A stretch of 10,483 nt of DNA, from assembly GCA_027077325.1 (NCBI GenBank), contig JALTGF010000113.1, forward strand, positions 1-10,483, written 5' to 3'. The notes below the pieces were generated by a model. It had not been told where the DNA came from. It was given only the letters and a program-made list of their open reading frames with translations, and searched no databases. Origin of the DNA: an archaeon (lineage in GTDB: Archaea > Undinarchaeota > Undinarchaeia > Undinarchaeales > JALTGF01). Position numbers and translations under genes: made by a program. Shown piece by piece: positions 1 to 7,181 of this stretch. Position 1 is the first letter of the stretch, and every line of letters begins with the position of its first letter.

Positions 1-167
1 TTATTAAAAATCTTTACAAAAAAGCGCTCGCAGGGGACAAAGGCATTGGGCAGCTTCCGGGAGTAAATGCTCCATACGAAGAACCTATAAACCCTGAACT
101 CATAATAGAATCTGATAAGTTAAGCGTGGAAGAGGCTGCGCAAAAAATAATTAAAATCTTGGGGTAA
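1..167 (+). CDS. cysC: Adenylylsulfate (APS) kinase, C-terminal fragment
   Basis: Only the last 54 residues lie in the window, with the first full codon at position 3; the gene is cut by the window edge, not visibly broken. APS kinase phosphorylates adenylyl sulfate with ATP to make PAPS, the sulfate donor for reduction or sulfo-transfer, in the cytoplasm. The fragment has the typical family ending: a LYKKALAG segment (fragment residues 4-11), then PGV.APYEEP (19-28), NPEL (30-33) and a closing SVEEAAQKII helix (41-50), which matches the C-terminus of CysC proteins. The P-loop and catalytic residues are upstream and unseen. The stop codon TAA (165-167) shares its last A with the ATG of the next gene, so the two are almost certainly co-transcribed and translationally coupled. 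A related nucleotide kinase is conceivable but less likely. Confidence 0.85.
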   Translation, partial: IKNLYKKALAGDKGIGQLPGVNAPYEEPINPELIIESDKLSVEEAAQKIIKILG

Positions 168-985
168 TGGACTGGATAAAATTCTGCAAAAATGCCGGAC
201 GAGGGGTATCAAAAGAAGTTCTTAAAGTTTACAAGAGCGATCTCCGCACGAAGCAATATGGTCGTGGAAAGGGCGGAGACATAACATTAGAAGGAGATAA
301 AGTTGGTGAAGAAATAATAATAAGGCACCTAAAAGAACTCGGCCTTAACATTTACTTCATCTCTGAAGAAATTGGAGAACTGAAAATTGGGCGTTTTAAA
401 AAGCCAACAGATGCAGATTATATTGTTATTGTTGACCCCCTTGATGGCTCTTTTAATTTCAAAAATAAGATTGGCCACTTTGGGACTTCAATTGCAGTTC
501 TTAACCCAAATTATGAGGTCATAGCTGGCTATGTCCGGGATATTCCAAATAAGATGGAGTACTATGCAGAAAAAGGGGGTGGCTGTTTTGTTGATGGAAA
601 ACGGGTTCACACTAGAACTGATTCTGATAAAATAGACATCTTGTTAGAATGCTCACCAAGATCAAGCCATGCAGATATCGAGTTTCTTTCAAGAGCGTTC
701 TTAAGTACGCGAAGAGCGAGGGCATTTGGTTCGGTTGCTCTTGATTTATGCAGAGTTGCAGACGGGCGATTTCATTCTCTAATTTATTCTGGCTGTTCCA
801 GATACCTAGATGTAGCTGCTGGTATTTTCCTGGTAAAAGAAGCTGGTGGCATTGTTACTGATTTTAATGGAAACGAACAAATTACAAAAGGAACCAAATT
901 AATTGCAAAAAATCTCTTGGCAAGTGCAAATAAAAAAGTACATGAAAAGTTGCTAAAAAATAGGTGGATTATCCCCCCAAGATAA
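167..985 (+). CDS. Inositol-monophosphatase superfamily phosphatase (candidate PAP phosphatase or IMPase/FBPase)
   Basis: This 272-residue Mg-dependent sugar/nucleotide phosphatase shows the superfamily's metal site: SEE (66-68), the DPLDGS motif (90-95, with D90 and D93) and YLDVAAG (213-219, D215 equivalent to the Asp of WDxAAG). The GRGKGGDIT segment (32-40) followed by an EEIIIRHL helix is the usual N-terminal lead-in, so the family's length is complete. The start is the ATG fused to the cysC stop (TAATG), which leaves no room for another start and implies reinitiation. Archaeal members are often bifunctional inositol-1-phosphatase/fructose-1,6-bisphosphatases, and sequence alone cannot separate these from CysQ-type 3'-phosphoadenosine-5'-phosphate phosphatases. 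The coupling to APS kinase argues for removal of PAP, the by-product of PAPS use. The last 17 bp overlap the 3' end of the convergent DRG gene. Fold assignment is firm; substrate is inferred. Confidence 0.9.
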   Translation: MDWIKFCKNAGRGVSKEVLKVYKSDLRTKQYGRGKGGDITLEGDKVGEEIIIRHLKELGLNIYFISEEIGELKIGRFKKPTDADYIVIVDPLDGSFNFKNKIGHFGTSIAVLNPNYEVIAGYVRDIPNKMEYYAEKGGGCFVDGKRVHTRTDSDKIDILLECSPRSSHADIEFLSRAFLSTRRARAFGSVALDLCRVADGRFHSLIYSGCSRYLDVAAGIFLVKEAGGIVTDFNGNEQITKGTKLIAKNLLASANKKVHEKLLKNRWIIPPR

Positions 986-2036
986 TTGTAACAATGTCTT
1001 CGTCTTTAACTTTGTGATTAAGGCCAACCCGTTGATTTTTATATGCTGCACTTGGGCCGTTAATTACTGCATATCTAAACCTCTCTTTAAACTCCTTGTG
1101 TAATCTAAGGCAAACATCTTCAATGGTTGAACCTTCCTTAAGTATTAGCGGATTTTCAAAATCCGGTCCTCTGTTTTGTGGTTTTAGATAAACCCTAACA
1201 AATCTTAACTTCTTAAATATCTCCTCCATTAGTTCTTTTATACCAATTCCCTCTTTTGCGGATATTGAAACTGTTCCAGGGATGTTCGGGTTTTTTATAT
1301 CTGTTTTATTTACAACAAAAATGGCAGGGACATACTTTCTATTCCCTATGACTGCATCAATAAGTTTGTCTGTGTCGATCTTTCCACGAATTAATACTTC
1401 TGCGTTGTGGATCCCAAATTCCTCAAGAATTGCTTTTATTTCGTCATTTCCCATCTTGACCTTTGGAGTTTTTTGAATATGGATGCCACCTGTTAGTGTT
1501 TTTTTAATCTTGACGTCTGGTGGATTCTGGTTTATCCTAATCCCCGCGTCATACAACTCTTTTTTAATTTTTTCAAGTTGCTCTGGTTTTTGGGCATCTA
1601 TCATAATCACGAGGAGGTCTGCATTCCTAATTACCGAAAGTACCTCTTTGCCTCTTCCTTTTCCTTTTGAAGCACCTTCTATTAGTCCCGGAACATCAAG
1701 CAACTGGAGCTCAGCGCCTTTGTATTTTAAAGCTCCAGGAATAACCTTCAAAGTGGTAAACTCATATCCTGCAACTTTTGATTCTGCATTTGTGAGTTTG
1801 TTAAGAAGTGTGCTTTTACCAACTGACGGGAACCCGCTTATTATTATTGTTGCGTCCCCGCTTTTTTTAATGCCATACCCAAGACCGCCTTTCCCTCCAG
1901 ATTCTGACTTTTCCTGCTCTGCCTTTAATCTTGCAATTTTTGCTTTTAATTTTCCAATGTGGTGCTGTGTGGCTTTATTATATGGGGTTTTTCTAATTTC
2001 TTCTTCAATCTCTTTTATCTTGTCTTCAATCGTCAT
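969..2036 (-). CDS. drg: DRG-family (Obg-like) GTP-binding protein with TGS domain
   Basis: This is a 355-residue GTPase of the developmentally-regulated GTP-binding (DRG/Rbg) family, universal in archaea and eukaryotes and associated with ribosomes. An N-terminal charged helical hairpin (about 1-45) leads to a glycine-rich GGKGGLGYG segment. The G domain follows: G1 GFPSVGKST (68-76), the TT of G2 (94-95), G3 DVPGLIEGASKGKGRG (114-129), G4 NKTD (243-246) and G5 SAK (259-261). The stretch at about 155-235 is the usual inserted DRG subdomain. A TGS domain occupies about 278-355 and ends at the natural C-terminus. All nucleotide-binding motifs are intact. The ATG at 2036 begins the standard MTIEDKIKEIEEEI helix and no clear SD precedes it, so it may be leaderless. 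The gene diverges from trmJ across 77 bp and its tail overlaps the phosphatase gene by 17 bp. Confidence 0.95.
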   Translation of the reverse strand: MTIEDKIKEIEEEIRKTPYNKATQHHIGKLKAKIARLKAEQEKSESGGKGGLGYGIKKSGDATIIISGFPSVGKSTLLNKLTNAESKVAGYEFTTLKVIPGALKYKGAELQLLDVPGLIEGASKGKGRGKEVLSVIRNADLLVIMIDAQKPEQLEKIKKELYDAGIRINQNPPDVKIKKTLTGGIHIQKTPKVKMGNDEIKAILEEFGIHNAEVLIRGKIDTDKLIDAVIGNRKYVPAIFVVNKTDIKNPNIPGTVSISAKEGIGIKELMEEIFKKLRFVRVYLKPQNRGPDFENPLILKEGSTIEDVCLRLHKEFKERFRYAVINGPSAAYKNQRVGLNHKVKDEDIVTIILGG

Positions 2037-2059
2037 ATGCTTTTTATTAAGATGAAAAG

Positions 2060-2070
2060 CTTATTAATTT
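2060..2070 (-). promoter_or_regulatory. Possible TATA element for the DRG gene
   Basis: On the minus strand this AT-rich stretch reads AAATTAATAAG, centred about 28-29 nt upstream of the DRG start codon, the same spacing as the clearer leaderless promoters at 7466-7484 and 8483-8493. The core is less canonical than TTTAAA, and the whole intergenic stretch is AT-rich, so the call is weak. Confidence 0.35.
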
Positions 2071-2073
2071 GTG

Positions 2074-2080
2074 TATTAAA
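2074..2080 (+). promoter_or_regulatory. Possible TATA element for the trmJ operon
   Basis: TATTAAA centred about 37 nt upstream of the trmJ ATG would give a short leader of roughly 10 nt. GGTG at 2106-2109 could act as a minimal Shine-Dalgarno 4 nt before the ATG. Position and sequence are plausible but not distinctive. Confidence 0.35.
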
Positions 2081-2113
2081 GTGGTACTCGTAATAATAAT
2101 TAATTGGTGCTAA

Positions 2114-2818
2114 ATGACTGACGTAACTATCATCCTAGTTGAGCCCCAGTACACTGGGAATATTGGCTCCATAGCACGGGCAATGAAAAACTTTGGGCTT
2201 TCAAAATTAGTTCTTGTAAACCCAGTTCGTTTGGATGAAAATGCATATTATATGGCAGTTCACGCAAAAGATGTTTTAAAAAGTGCTAAAATTGTGGACA
2301 ACTTTGAGAGCGAGATTAAAAATTATAACCTCCTAATTGGGACAAGTGCAAAGAGAACAAAGAAAGATGACAAGTTTCTAAGGATTTGTTTAAGCCCAGA
2401 AGAAATGCGGGAAAAACTATCAAGTGCCAATGGCAAAATTGCAATTGTATTTGGCAGGGAGGACATTGGTCTTACAAACGAACAACTAGGGCTCTGTGAT
2501 TTTATAGTTGCAATTCCGACCAGTGATAAATACAAAACAATGAATCTCTCCCATAGTGCAGCAATTATTTTTTATGAACTATTCCGTACAAAAGAAAAAA
2601 GTAAGATCAGGGTTGCCAATGAAAAAGAAAAAACTCTTTTAATGAGCCAAGTTAATTCAGTCCTAACTAAGCTTGAATACCCAAAAGAAAAATTATCCCT
2701 ACACAATCTTATGATAAAAAAAATACTCGGGCGGGCAGTAATCACTGGACGCGAGGCGAATTCCTTAATCGGTATTGTGAAAAAAATTAATAAAAAACTT
2801 CCAAAAAACTATAAATAG
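2114..2818 (+). CDS. trmJ: TrmJ-like SPOUT RNA 2'-O-methyltransferase
   Basis: The 234-residue protein is a SpoU-branch SPOUT (trefoil-knot) methyltransferase that transfers methyl from S-adenosylmethionine to RNA ribose. All three SpoU motifs are visible: motif 1 in YTGNIGSIARAMKNFG (13-28, with N16 and R22), motif 2 in IVFGREDIGLTNEQL (111-125) and motif 3 in IPTSDKYKTMNLSHSAA (134-150). The VEPQYTGNIG opening and the helical C-terminal extension (about 160-234) are typical of the TrmJ/TrmH family 1 group, whose characterised bacterial and archaeal members methylate position 32 of tRNAs. The start ATG places the LVEP strand at residues 8-11, as usual. It is followed after 37 bp by the DUF1512 gene and then by L10e, a translation-related context. 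The exact RNA target cannot be read from sequence. Confidence 0.9.
   Translation: MTDVTIILVEPQYTGNIGSIARAMKNFGLSKLVLVNPVRLDENAYYMAVHAKDVLKSAKIVDNFESEIKNYNLLIGTSAKRTKKDDKFLRICLSPEEMREKLSSANGKIAIVFGREDIGLTNEQLGLCDFIVAIPTSDKYKTMNLSHSAAIIFYELFRTKEKSKIRVANEKEKTLLMSQVNSVLTKLEYPKEKLSLHNLMIKKILGRAVITGREANSLIGIVKKINKKLPKNYK
2809..2818 (+). promoter_or_regulatory. Possible internal TATA box before the DUF1512 gene
   Basis: CTATAAATAG overlaps the last codons and the stop of trmJ and is itself a near-palindromic, strong TATA-like sequence about 42 nt before the DUF1512 ATG. It could give a separate transcript with a leader of about 14 nt. No good SD precedes that ATG. The alternative is simple operon read-through from trmJ. 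Confidence 0.35.
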
Positions 2819-2855
2819 TTGCTAATCTAAGGCAACAGACACATAAGAGCCCAAA

Positions 2856-4115
2856 ATGAGCTTTTTTCAACTCTTAGGCGGATCGGGAGGTAGTAAATCC
2901 CTAATAGAGTGGACTTTCTTCATATTCCTATTTATGTTTGTACTCCCAAAACTGTACTTTTACCAGATATTTGCAAAATTGGATGCTTCTGCAAGAAAAC
3001 TAGAAGATATTTCTAAAGATGGACAAAATGAAGTTGTAAAAAAGACCTCAAAATATGGGAAAGACAAAAAAGAAATAAGGCGGGTTCTTAGCAGGTTTAT
3101 TGACTTTTTTATGGTTGAGCCCGTAAATTTGGATCCATATGGGATTCTAAGGAAATTTGAACACTTAATAGATAATACTGAACACCGATTTAAGCAGGTT
3201 GCAAAAGAAATTGCACCAAAATCAAATGATGACGAAATGATGAATGTTTATATGGGGCTTCAGGCGGCAGTTGTTATACACACAATTGCAAAGGTTGTCA
3301 GGCATTATGTTGAACTTGTTAAAAAGTTTAAAAATTTGCAGTTTGCTCTTTTGCTTCAAATGCAACTTCCAATGATAGAAAAACTTGTCGAATCAGAACG
3401 AAAAGGGCTTGACACATTCTTAAACGGGAATGCCATTGGTGATGGGGCTGGCCCTCTCGTGGTTGCAAGTATGGTAAGCAAGGAAGGAAAAGAAATTGCT
3501 GAAAATGTTGTTACCATAACTGATGAAAAGTGGGGAAGAAAAATCACCTTTGTGAAGGCAAAAGGACCTGGCGGAAGACTTGGAAAAATTGGAGAAGCAG
3601 TTAAACTTATTTGCAAAAAGTACAAGATTGCTAAAATCATCACTGTTGATGCTGCTGCAAAACTTGAAGGCGAAAAAACAGGAAGTGTTGCAGAAGGTAC
3701 TGGTGTTGCAATGGGTGGTGTTGGAGTTCAAAGGGCAAAGATTGAGGAAATAGCAGTCGGCCTTAATATTCCATTGGATGCAATTGCAATTAAAATGAGC
3801 CAGTTTGAGGCAATTTCCCCAATGCCTGAAAAAGTTTTAAATGCAATTGATGATGCAAAATCTCTCTTAAAAGAGAGGATCCTAGATGTAAAGAAAGGCG
3901 GCCATATTGTTGTGGTTGGTGTTGGGAACACTTGTGGTATCCCTAACACAAATAAAAATTTAAAACTATACACTGATAAAATTAAAAAGATTGCAAGGAA
4001 ACTTAAAAAAGAAGAGGAAGAGAAAAATAAGGGCTGGTTTAAAGAAAAAAAGTCAAAAGAGAGCCAAGGTTTGCTTTCAATCCTATATTCAAAAGGTTTA
4101 TTAAGTATCATTTAA
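2856..4115 (+). CDS. DUF1512 archaeal membrane-anchored protein of unknown function
   Basis: I recognise this 419-residue protein as a member of the archaeal DUF1512 family, whose function is unknown. One strongly hydrophobic segment (about 17-38, IEWTFFIFLFMFVLP) near the N-terminus should anchor it in the membrane. A charged, helical region follows (about 42-185). The core (about 190-365) carries four glycine-rich motifs: GDGAGP (195-200), KGPGGRLGKIGEA (236-248), VAEGTGVAMGGVG (278-290) and GHIVVVGVGNTCGIPN (349-364). These, plus an invariant-looking D265 in IITVDAAAKLEG, suggest a ligand or nucleotide site, but no known motif fits. A lysine/glutamate-rich tail (about 374-404) ends in a repeated GLLSI element (405-409 and 414-418). 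As I remember them, family members are about 370 residues, so the tail appears to be an addition. It sits between trmJ (37 bp upstream) and L10e (27 bp downstream), so it is probably co-expressed with translation genes. Confidence 0.75.
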   Translation: MSFFQLLGGSGGSKSLIEWTFFIFLFMFVLPKLYFYQIFAKLDASARKLEDISKDGQNEVVKKTSKYGKDKKEIRRVLSRFIDFFMVEPVNLDPYGILRKFEHLIDNTEHRFKQVAKEIAPKSNDDEMMNVYMGLQAAVVIHTIAKVVRHYVELVKKFKNLQFALLLQMQLPMIEKLVESERKGLDTFLNGNAIGDGAGPLVVASMVSKEGKEIAENVVTITDEKWGRKITFVKAKGPGGRLGKIGEAVKLICKKYKIAKIITVDAAAKLEGEKTGSVAEGTGVAMGGVGVQRAKIEEIAVGLNIPLDAIAIKMSQFEAISPMPEKVLNAIDDAKSLLKERILDVKKGGHIVVVGVGNTCGIPNTNKNLKLYTDKIKKIARKLKKEEEEKNKGWFKEKKSKESQGLLSILYSKGLLSII

Positions 4116-4130
4116 ACAAAATCTAAAGAA

Positions 4131-4136
4131 AGAGGT
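4131..4136 (+). promoter_or_regulatory. Shine-Dalgarno site for L10e
   Basis: AGAGGT sits 6 nt before the ATG at 4143 and fits pairing with the 3' end of archaeal 16S rRNA. It decides the L10e start, since the MAERGGGVYKRL opening follows directly, and supports leadered translation from within the operon. Confidence 0.7.
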
Positions 4137-4142
4137 AAAAAA

Positions 4143-4676
4143 ATGGCAGAAAGAGGTGGAGGCGTCTATAAGCGATTAGAAAGACCTTATACTAGGCGAT
4201 CTTCTAGAGTTCCAAGAAAAGGGTATGTTAAAGGTATCCCTGGTTCAAAGATACATATGTTTGAGGCGGGAGATCCTAAGAGGAATTTTTCTATAGAGCT
4301 TTCTCTAGTTCCTGAAGAACCTGCTCAAATAAAACACAATGCATTGGAAGCTGCAAGAATTGCTGCAAACAAACAATTAAGCAATTCTGGACTCCCTTAC
4401 TTCCTAAAAGTTCGGGTTTACCCTCATCAAGTGTTACGAGAAAATCCTCTTGCTACTGGTGCCGGAGCAGATCGTTTTCAGGAAGGAATGTCTCGCGCAT
4501 TTGGAAAGCCCATAGGTACTGCTGCTAGAGTTAAGCGACATCAAAAAATTTTAAGTGTTCGTGTTGACCAAAATGCTTTGGCAATTGCAAAGGATGCCCT
4601 AAGGCGTGCGAAGATGAAGTTTCCAGTTAAGTGCAGAGTTATTGTAGAAAATCTAAAAGAATCTAAACAAAAATAG
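4143..4676 (+). CDS. rpl10e: Large-subunit ribosomal protein L10e (uL16)
   Basis: The 177-residue protein is the archaeal/eukaryotic counterpart of bacterial L16. It sits between the tRNA A-site/P-site region and the central protuberance of the 50S subunit and takes part in tRNA accommodation. Diagnostic segments are YTRRSSR..YVKGIPGSKIHMFEAGDP (about 16-45), ALEAARIAANKQL (67-79), FLKVRVYPHQVLRENPLATGAGADRFQEGM (about 86-115) and AFGKPIGTAARV (118-129). Length and motifs are normal for archaeal L10e. It lies 27 bp downstream of the DUF1512 gene with a good SD (4131-4136) and appears to be the last gene of the trmJ-DUF1512-L10e operon; 75 bp and a new promoter separate it from ppsA. Confidence 0.96.
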   Translation: MAERGGGVYKRLERPYTRRSSRVPRKGYVKGIPGSKIHMFEAGDPKRNFSIELSLVPEEPAQIKHNALEAARIAANKQLSNSGLPYFLKVRVYPHQVLRENPLATGAGADRFQEGMSRAFGKPIGTAARVKRHQKILSVRVDQNALAIAKDALRRAKMKFPVKCRVIVENLKESKQK

Positions 4677-4699
4677 TTCTATCTCTAATCTAAAAAGCT

Positions 4700-4711
4700 A
4701 ACTTATTTAAA
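4700..4711 (+). promoter_or_regulatory. ppsA core promoter (AACTTATTTAAA)
   Basis: AACTTATTTAAA, identical in all 12 bases to the element at 7466-7477, lies upstream of ppsA. Using the roughly 27-nt TATA-to-start spacing seen in the leaderless genes here, transcription should begin near 4735. That gives a short leader carrying the SD GAGGTG (4738-4743), 8 nt before the ATG at 4752. A perfect 10-bp palindrome AAACTAGTTT (4709-4718) overlaps the 3' edge of the box and could be an operator. Confidence 0.7.
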
Positions 4712-4751
4712 CTAGTTTTAATTATTTCCATTATCTAGAGGTGGATTAAAA

Positions 4752-7181
4752 ATGCCTGCTGTTATCTGGTTTAAGGATTTAAGAAAAGAAGACGTTCCAA
4801 TTGCCGGTGGAAAAGGTGCAAATTTAGGTGAGATGACTTCTGCTGGTTTTCCAGTACCTCCTGGTTTTGTAATTACTGCTCAAACTTACAAAAATTTTAT
4901 TGAATCTGCGGATATCAAAGAGGATATTGATGATTTATTAAAAAATTTGAATGTAAATGATACTGAGCAACTAAACGCTGCATCCAGGGCAATTGAGACA
5001 ATGATACGCTCTGCTAAAATTTCTGAGCAGGTTTCAAATGAAATTATTGAGGCATACAACAAGCTCTCTGAGGGCTCAATCGTAATTGCTGGTAGTGAGG
5101 CAGAGGTTGGTGAGTTTGTGGCAGTTAGGTCAAGTGCAACTGCCGAGGATTTGCCTGGGGCAAGTTTTGCAGGGCAACAAAAAACATTGCTCAATGTTAA
5201 AGGAAAAACTGAGTTAATTAATGCTGTTAAGGAATGCTGGGCTTCTCTCTTTGAGCCACGTGCGATATTTTACAGAAAGGAAAAAGGGTTTGATAGTGAT
5301 AAAGTTCTAATTTCTGTGATTGTTCAAAAAATGGTTGATTCTGACAAATCCGGAGTAATGTTTACGGTGGATCCTGTGACTAATGACCGGAATAAAATCT
5401 CAATTGATGCCGCATGGGGGCTCGGAGAGGCAGTTGTTTCAGGACAAGTAACTCCTGACCATTATTCAGTTGATAAAAATTCTCTCGTTGTTCTTTCAAA
5501 AAGTGTATCTGAAAAAACATTTATGTACACCCGCGATATTGAAACGGGAAAAACAAAAAAAGTCACTTTAAGTGAGGAAACTGCGAGAAAACAGGTTTTA
5601 ACAGATGATGAGATTAAGAAACTTGCGGAGTTTGGGAAGAAGATAGAAGAGCACTATAATTTTCCGCAAGATATTGAATGGGCAATTGAGGATTCTGAAA
5701 TTTTCATAGTCCAGTCAAGGCCAATCACAACTTTAAAAGAAACCAAAGAAATTCCAGAGGATGTTGAAGATGTGATTGGAAACGATAACGCCCGAACTCT
5801 TGAATCGCCAAGTGTTTCTGAAAAAGTTTCAGAAGAATCTCCTAAAATTGAAAAAGAGCCAATTGTCAAAGGTCTAGAAGCCAGCCCAGGTGTTGGGATT
5901 GGAAAGGTAAAACTTGTCAAGGATGCCTCTGAGATATCAAAAGTTGAAAAAGGCGATGTTTTAGTTACTCAAATGACATCCCCTGACTTTGTCCCTGCAA
6001 TGGAAAGGGCAGTTGCAATTGTAACTGACGAGGGCGGGATAACAAGTCATGCTGCAATTGTAAGTCGTGAATTAGGTGTTCCTTGCATAGTCGGGACTGA
6101 AAATGCAACGAGTGTGCTGTCTGAAGGTCAAGTTGTCACTGTTGATGCAAACAAAGGAGTTGTTTATGACGGCGCAATTGAAAGTTTAACTCAAAAAGAA
6201 ACTAAACCTCAAGAAGGAAGTGCAATTGCCACAGGTCCAATTATTACCGCTACTAAAATCTATGTAAATCTTGGAATACCAAGCAGAGCAGCGGAAATTG
6301 CTAAATTGCCTGTTGATGGCGTTGGTTTAATGCGCGAGGAGTTTATATTTGCAAGCTTGATTGGGGAACATCCCTTGGCAATGATTGAGCGTGGGGAAGA
6401 ACAAAAATTCATAGATATTCTTGCAGATGGGATTGAAACAGTTGCGAAGGCATTTAGTCCAAGACAGGTTGTACTTCGGCTTTCTGATTTTAAGACAAAT
6501 GAGTACAGGACCCTAAAAGGCGGAGAAAAGTTTGAGCAAGAAGAGGCAAATCCTATGCTTGGATGGCGTGGTTGCTCTCGTTATACCTCTAAAAAATATG
6601 AGCCAGCATTTAGGTTAGAGTTAAGGGCAGTCAAAAAAGTTCGTGATAATGGCTACAAGAATATAGTTGTTATGCTCCCATTTGTAAGGACTCTTGAAGA
6701 TGTAAAGAAAGTTACTCAGCTTATGAAGGAAGAAGGTCTTGAACGTGGCCCTGACTTAAAGCTTTGGATGATGGCAGAAGTTCCAAGCAATATATTGCTT
6801 GCCGATGAGTTTGCAAAGCTTGTTGATGGATTTTCAATAGGTTCAAATGACCTGACACAATTAATTATGGGTGCAGACAGAGATTCTGAAATCCTTGCAA
6901 AACTTGGCTACTTTGATGAGAGCAATCCAGCAGTTAAGAGGGCAATTTCCCAGTTAATTAAAGTTGCACATGAAAATGGCTGCACGGTTTCAATCTGTGG
7001 GCAAAGGCCAAGCAATGATCCTGACTTTGCAAGATTCTTGGTTGAGCATGGAATTGATTCAATAAGCGTGAATGCCGATGTTGCAATAAAGACAAGAAGG
7101 ATTGTTGCGGCAGAGGAAAGAAAACTCTTGCTTGAGAAATTGAGAGAAGACCAAATCCCCGGGGAAGTTAAACCTCAGTAA
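4752..7181 (+). CDS. ppsA: Phosphoenolpyruvate synthase (pyruvate, water dikinase)
   Basis: The 809-residue enzyme converts pyruvate, ATP and water to PEP, AMP and phosphate, the entry step of gluconeogenesis in many archaea. The domains are in standard order. The ATP-grasp-like nucleotide domain (about 1-330) has IAGGKGANLGEM (17-28), AVRSSATAEDLPGASFAGQQ (124-143) and QSRPITT (321-327). An unusually acidic Ser/Glu-rich linker follows (about 330-370). The swivelling phosphohistidine domain has GGITSHAAIVSRELGVPC (428-445), with catalytic H433 and the regulatory-position T431. The PEP/pyruvate TIM barrel has GLMREEF (525-531), SDFKTNEYR (578-586), NPMLGWRG (600-607), GSNDLTQL (697-704) and the proton-donor C749 in SICGQRPSN. 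The family usually has CGQAPS there, so R752 is a small departure. The VIWFKDL..DVPIAGG opening separates it from pyruvate, phosphate dikinase. Own promoter and SD; the 3' end overlaps the convergent acylphosphatase by 7 bp. Confidence 0.96.
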   Translation: MPAVIWFKDLRKEDVPIAGGKGANLGEMTSAGFPVPPGFVITAQTYKNFIESADIKEDIDDLLKNLNVNDTEQLNAASRAIETMIRSAKISEQVSNEIIEAYNKLSEGSIVIAGSEAEVGEFVAVRSSATAEDLPGASFAGQQKTLLNVKGKTELINAVKECWASLFEPRAIFYRKEKGFDSDKVLISVIVQKMVDSDKSGVMFTVDPVTNDRNKISIDAAWGLGEAVVSGQVTPDHYSVDKNSLVVLSKSVSEKTFMYTRDIETGKTKKVTLSEETARKQVLTDDEIKKLAEFGKKIEEHYNFPQDIEWAIEDSEIFIVQSRPITTLKETKEIPEDVEDVIGNDNARTLESPSVSEKVSEESPKIEKEPIVKGLEASPGVGIGKVKLVKDASEISKVEKGDVLVTQMTSPDFVPAMERAVAIVTDEGGITSHAAIVSRELGVPCIVGTENATSVLSEGQVVTVDANKGVVYDGAIESLTQKETKPQEGSAIATGPIITATKIYVNLGIPSRAAEIAKLPVDGVGLMREEFIFASLIGEHPLAMIERGEEQKFIDILADGIETVAKAFSPRQVVLRLSDFKTNEYRTLKGGEKFEQEEANPMLGWRGCSRYTSKKYEPAFRLELRAVKKVRDNGYKNIVVMLPFVRTLEDVKKVTQLMKEEGLERGPDLKLWMMAEVPSNILLADEFAKLVDGFSIGSNDLTQLIMGADRDSEILAKLGYFDESNPAVKRAISQLIKVAHENGCTVSICGQRPSNDPDFARFLVEHGIDSISVNADVAIKTRRIVAAEERKLLLEKLREDQIPGEVKPQ

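Noticed and set aside
1483..2055. A 190-codon open frame on the plus strand opposite the DRG gene
   Set aside because: It lies wholly antisense to a GTPase with all motifs intact, its translation is low-complexity Ser/Phe/Leu-rich, and it has no homology signal.
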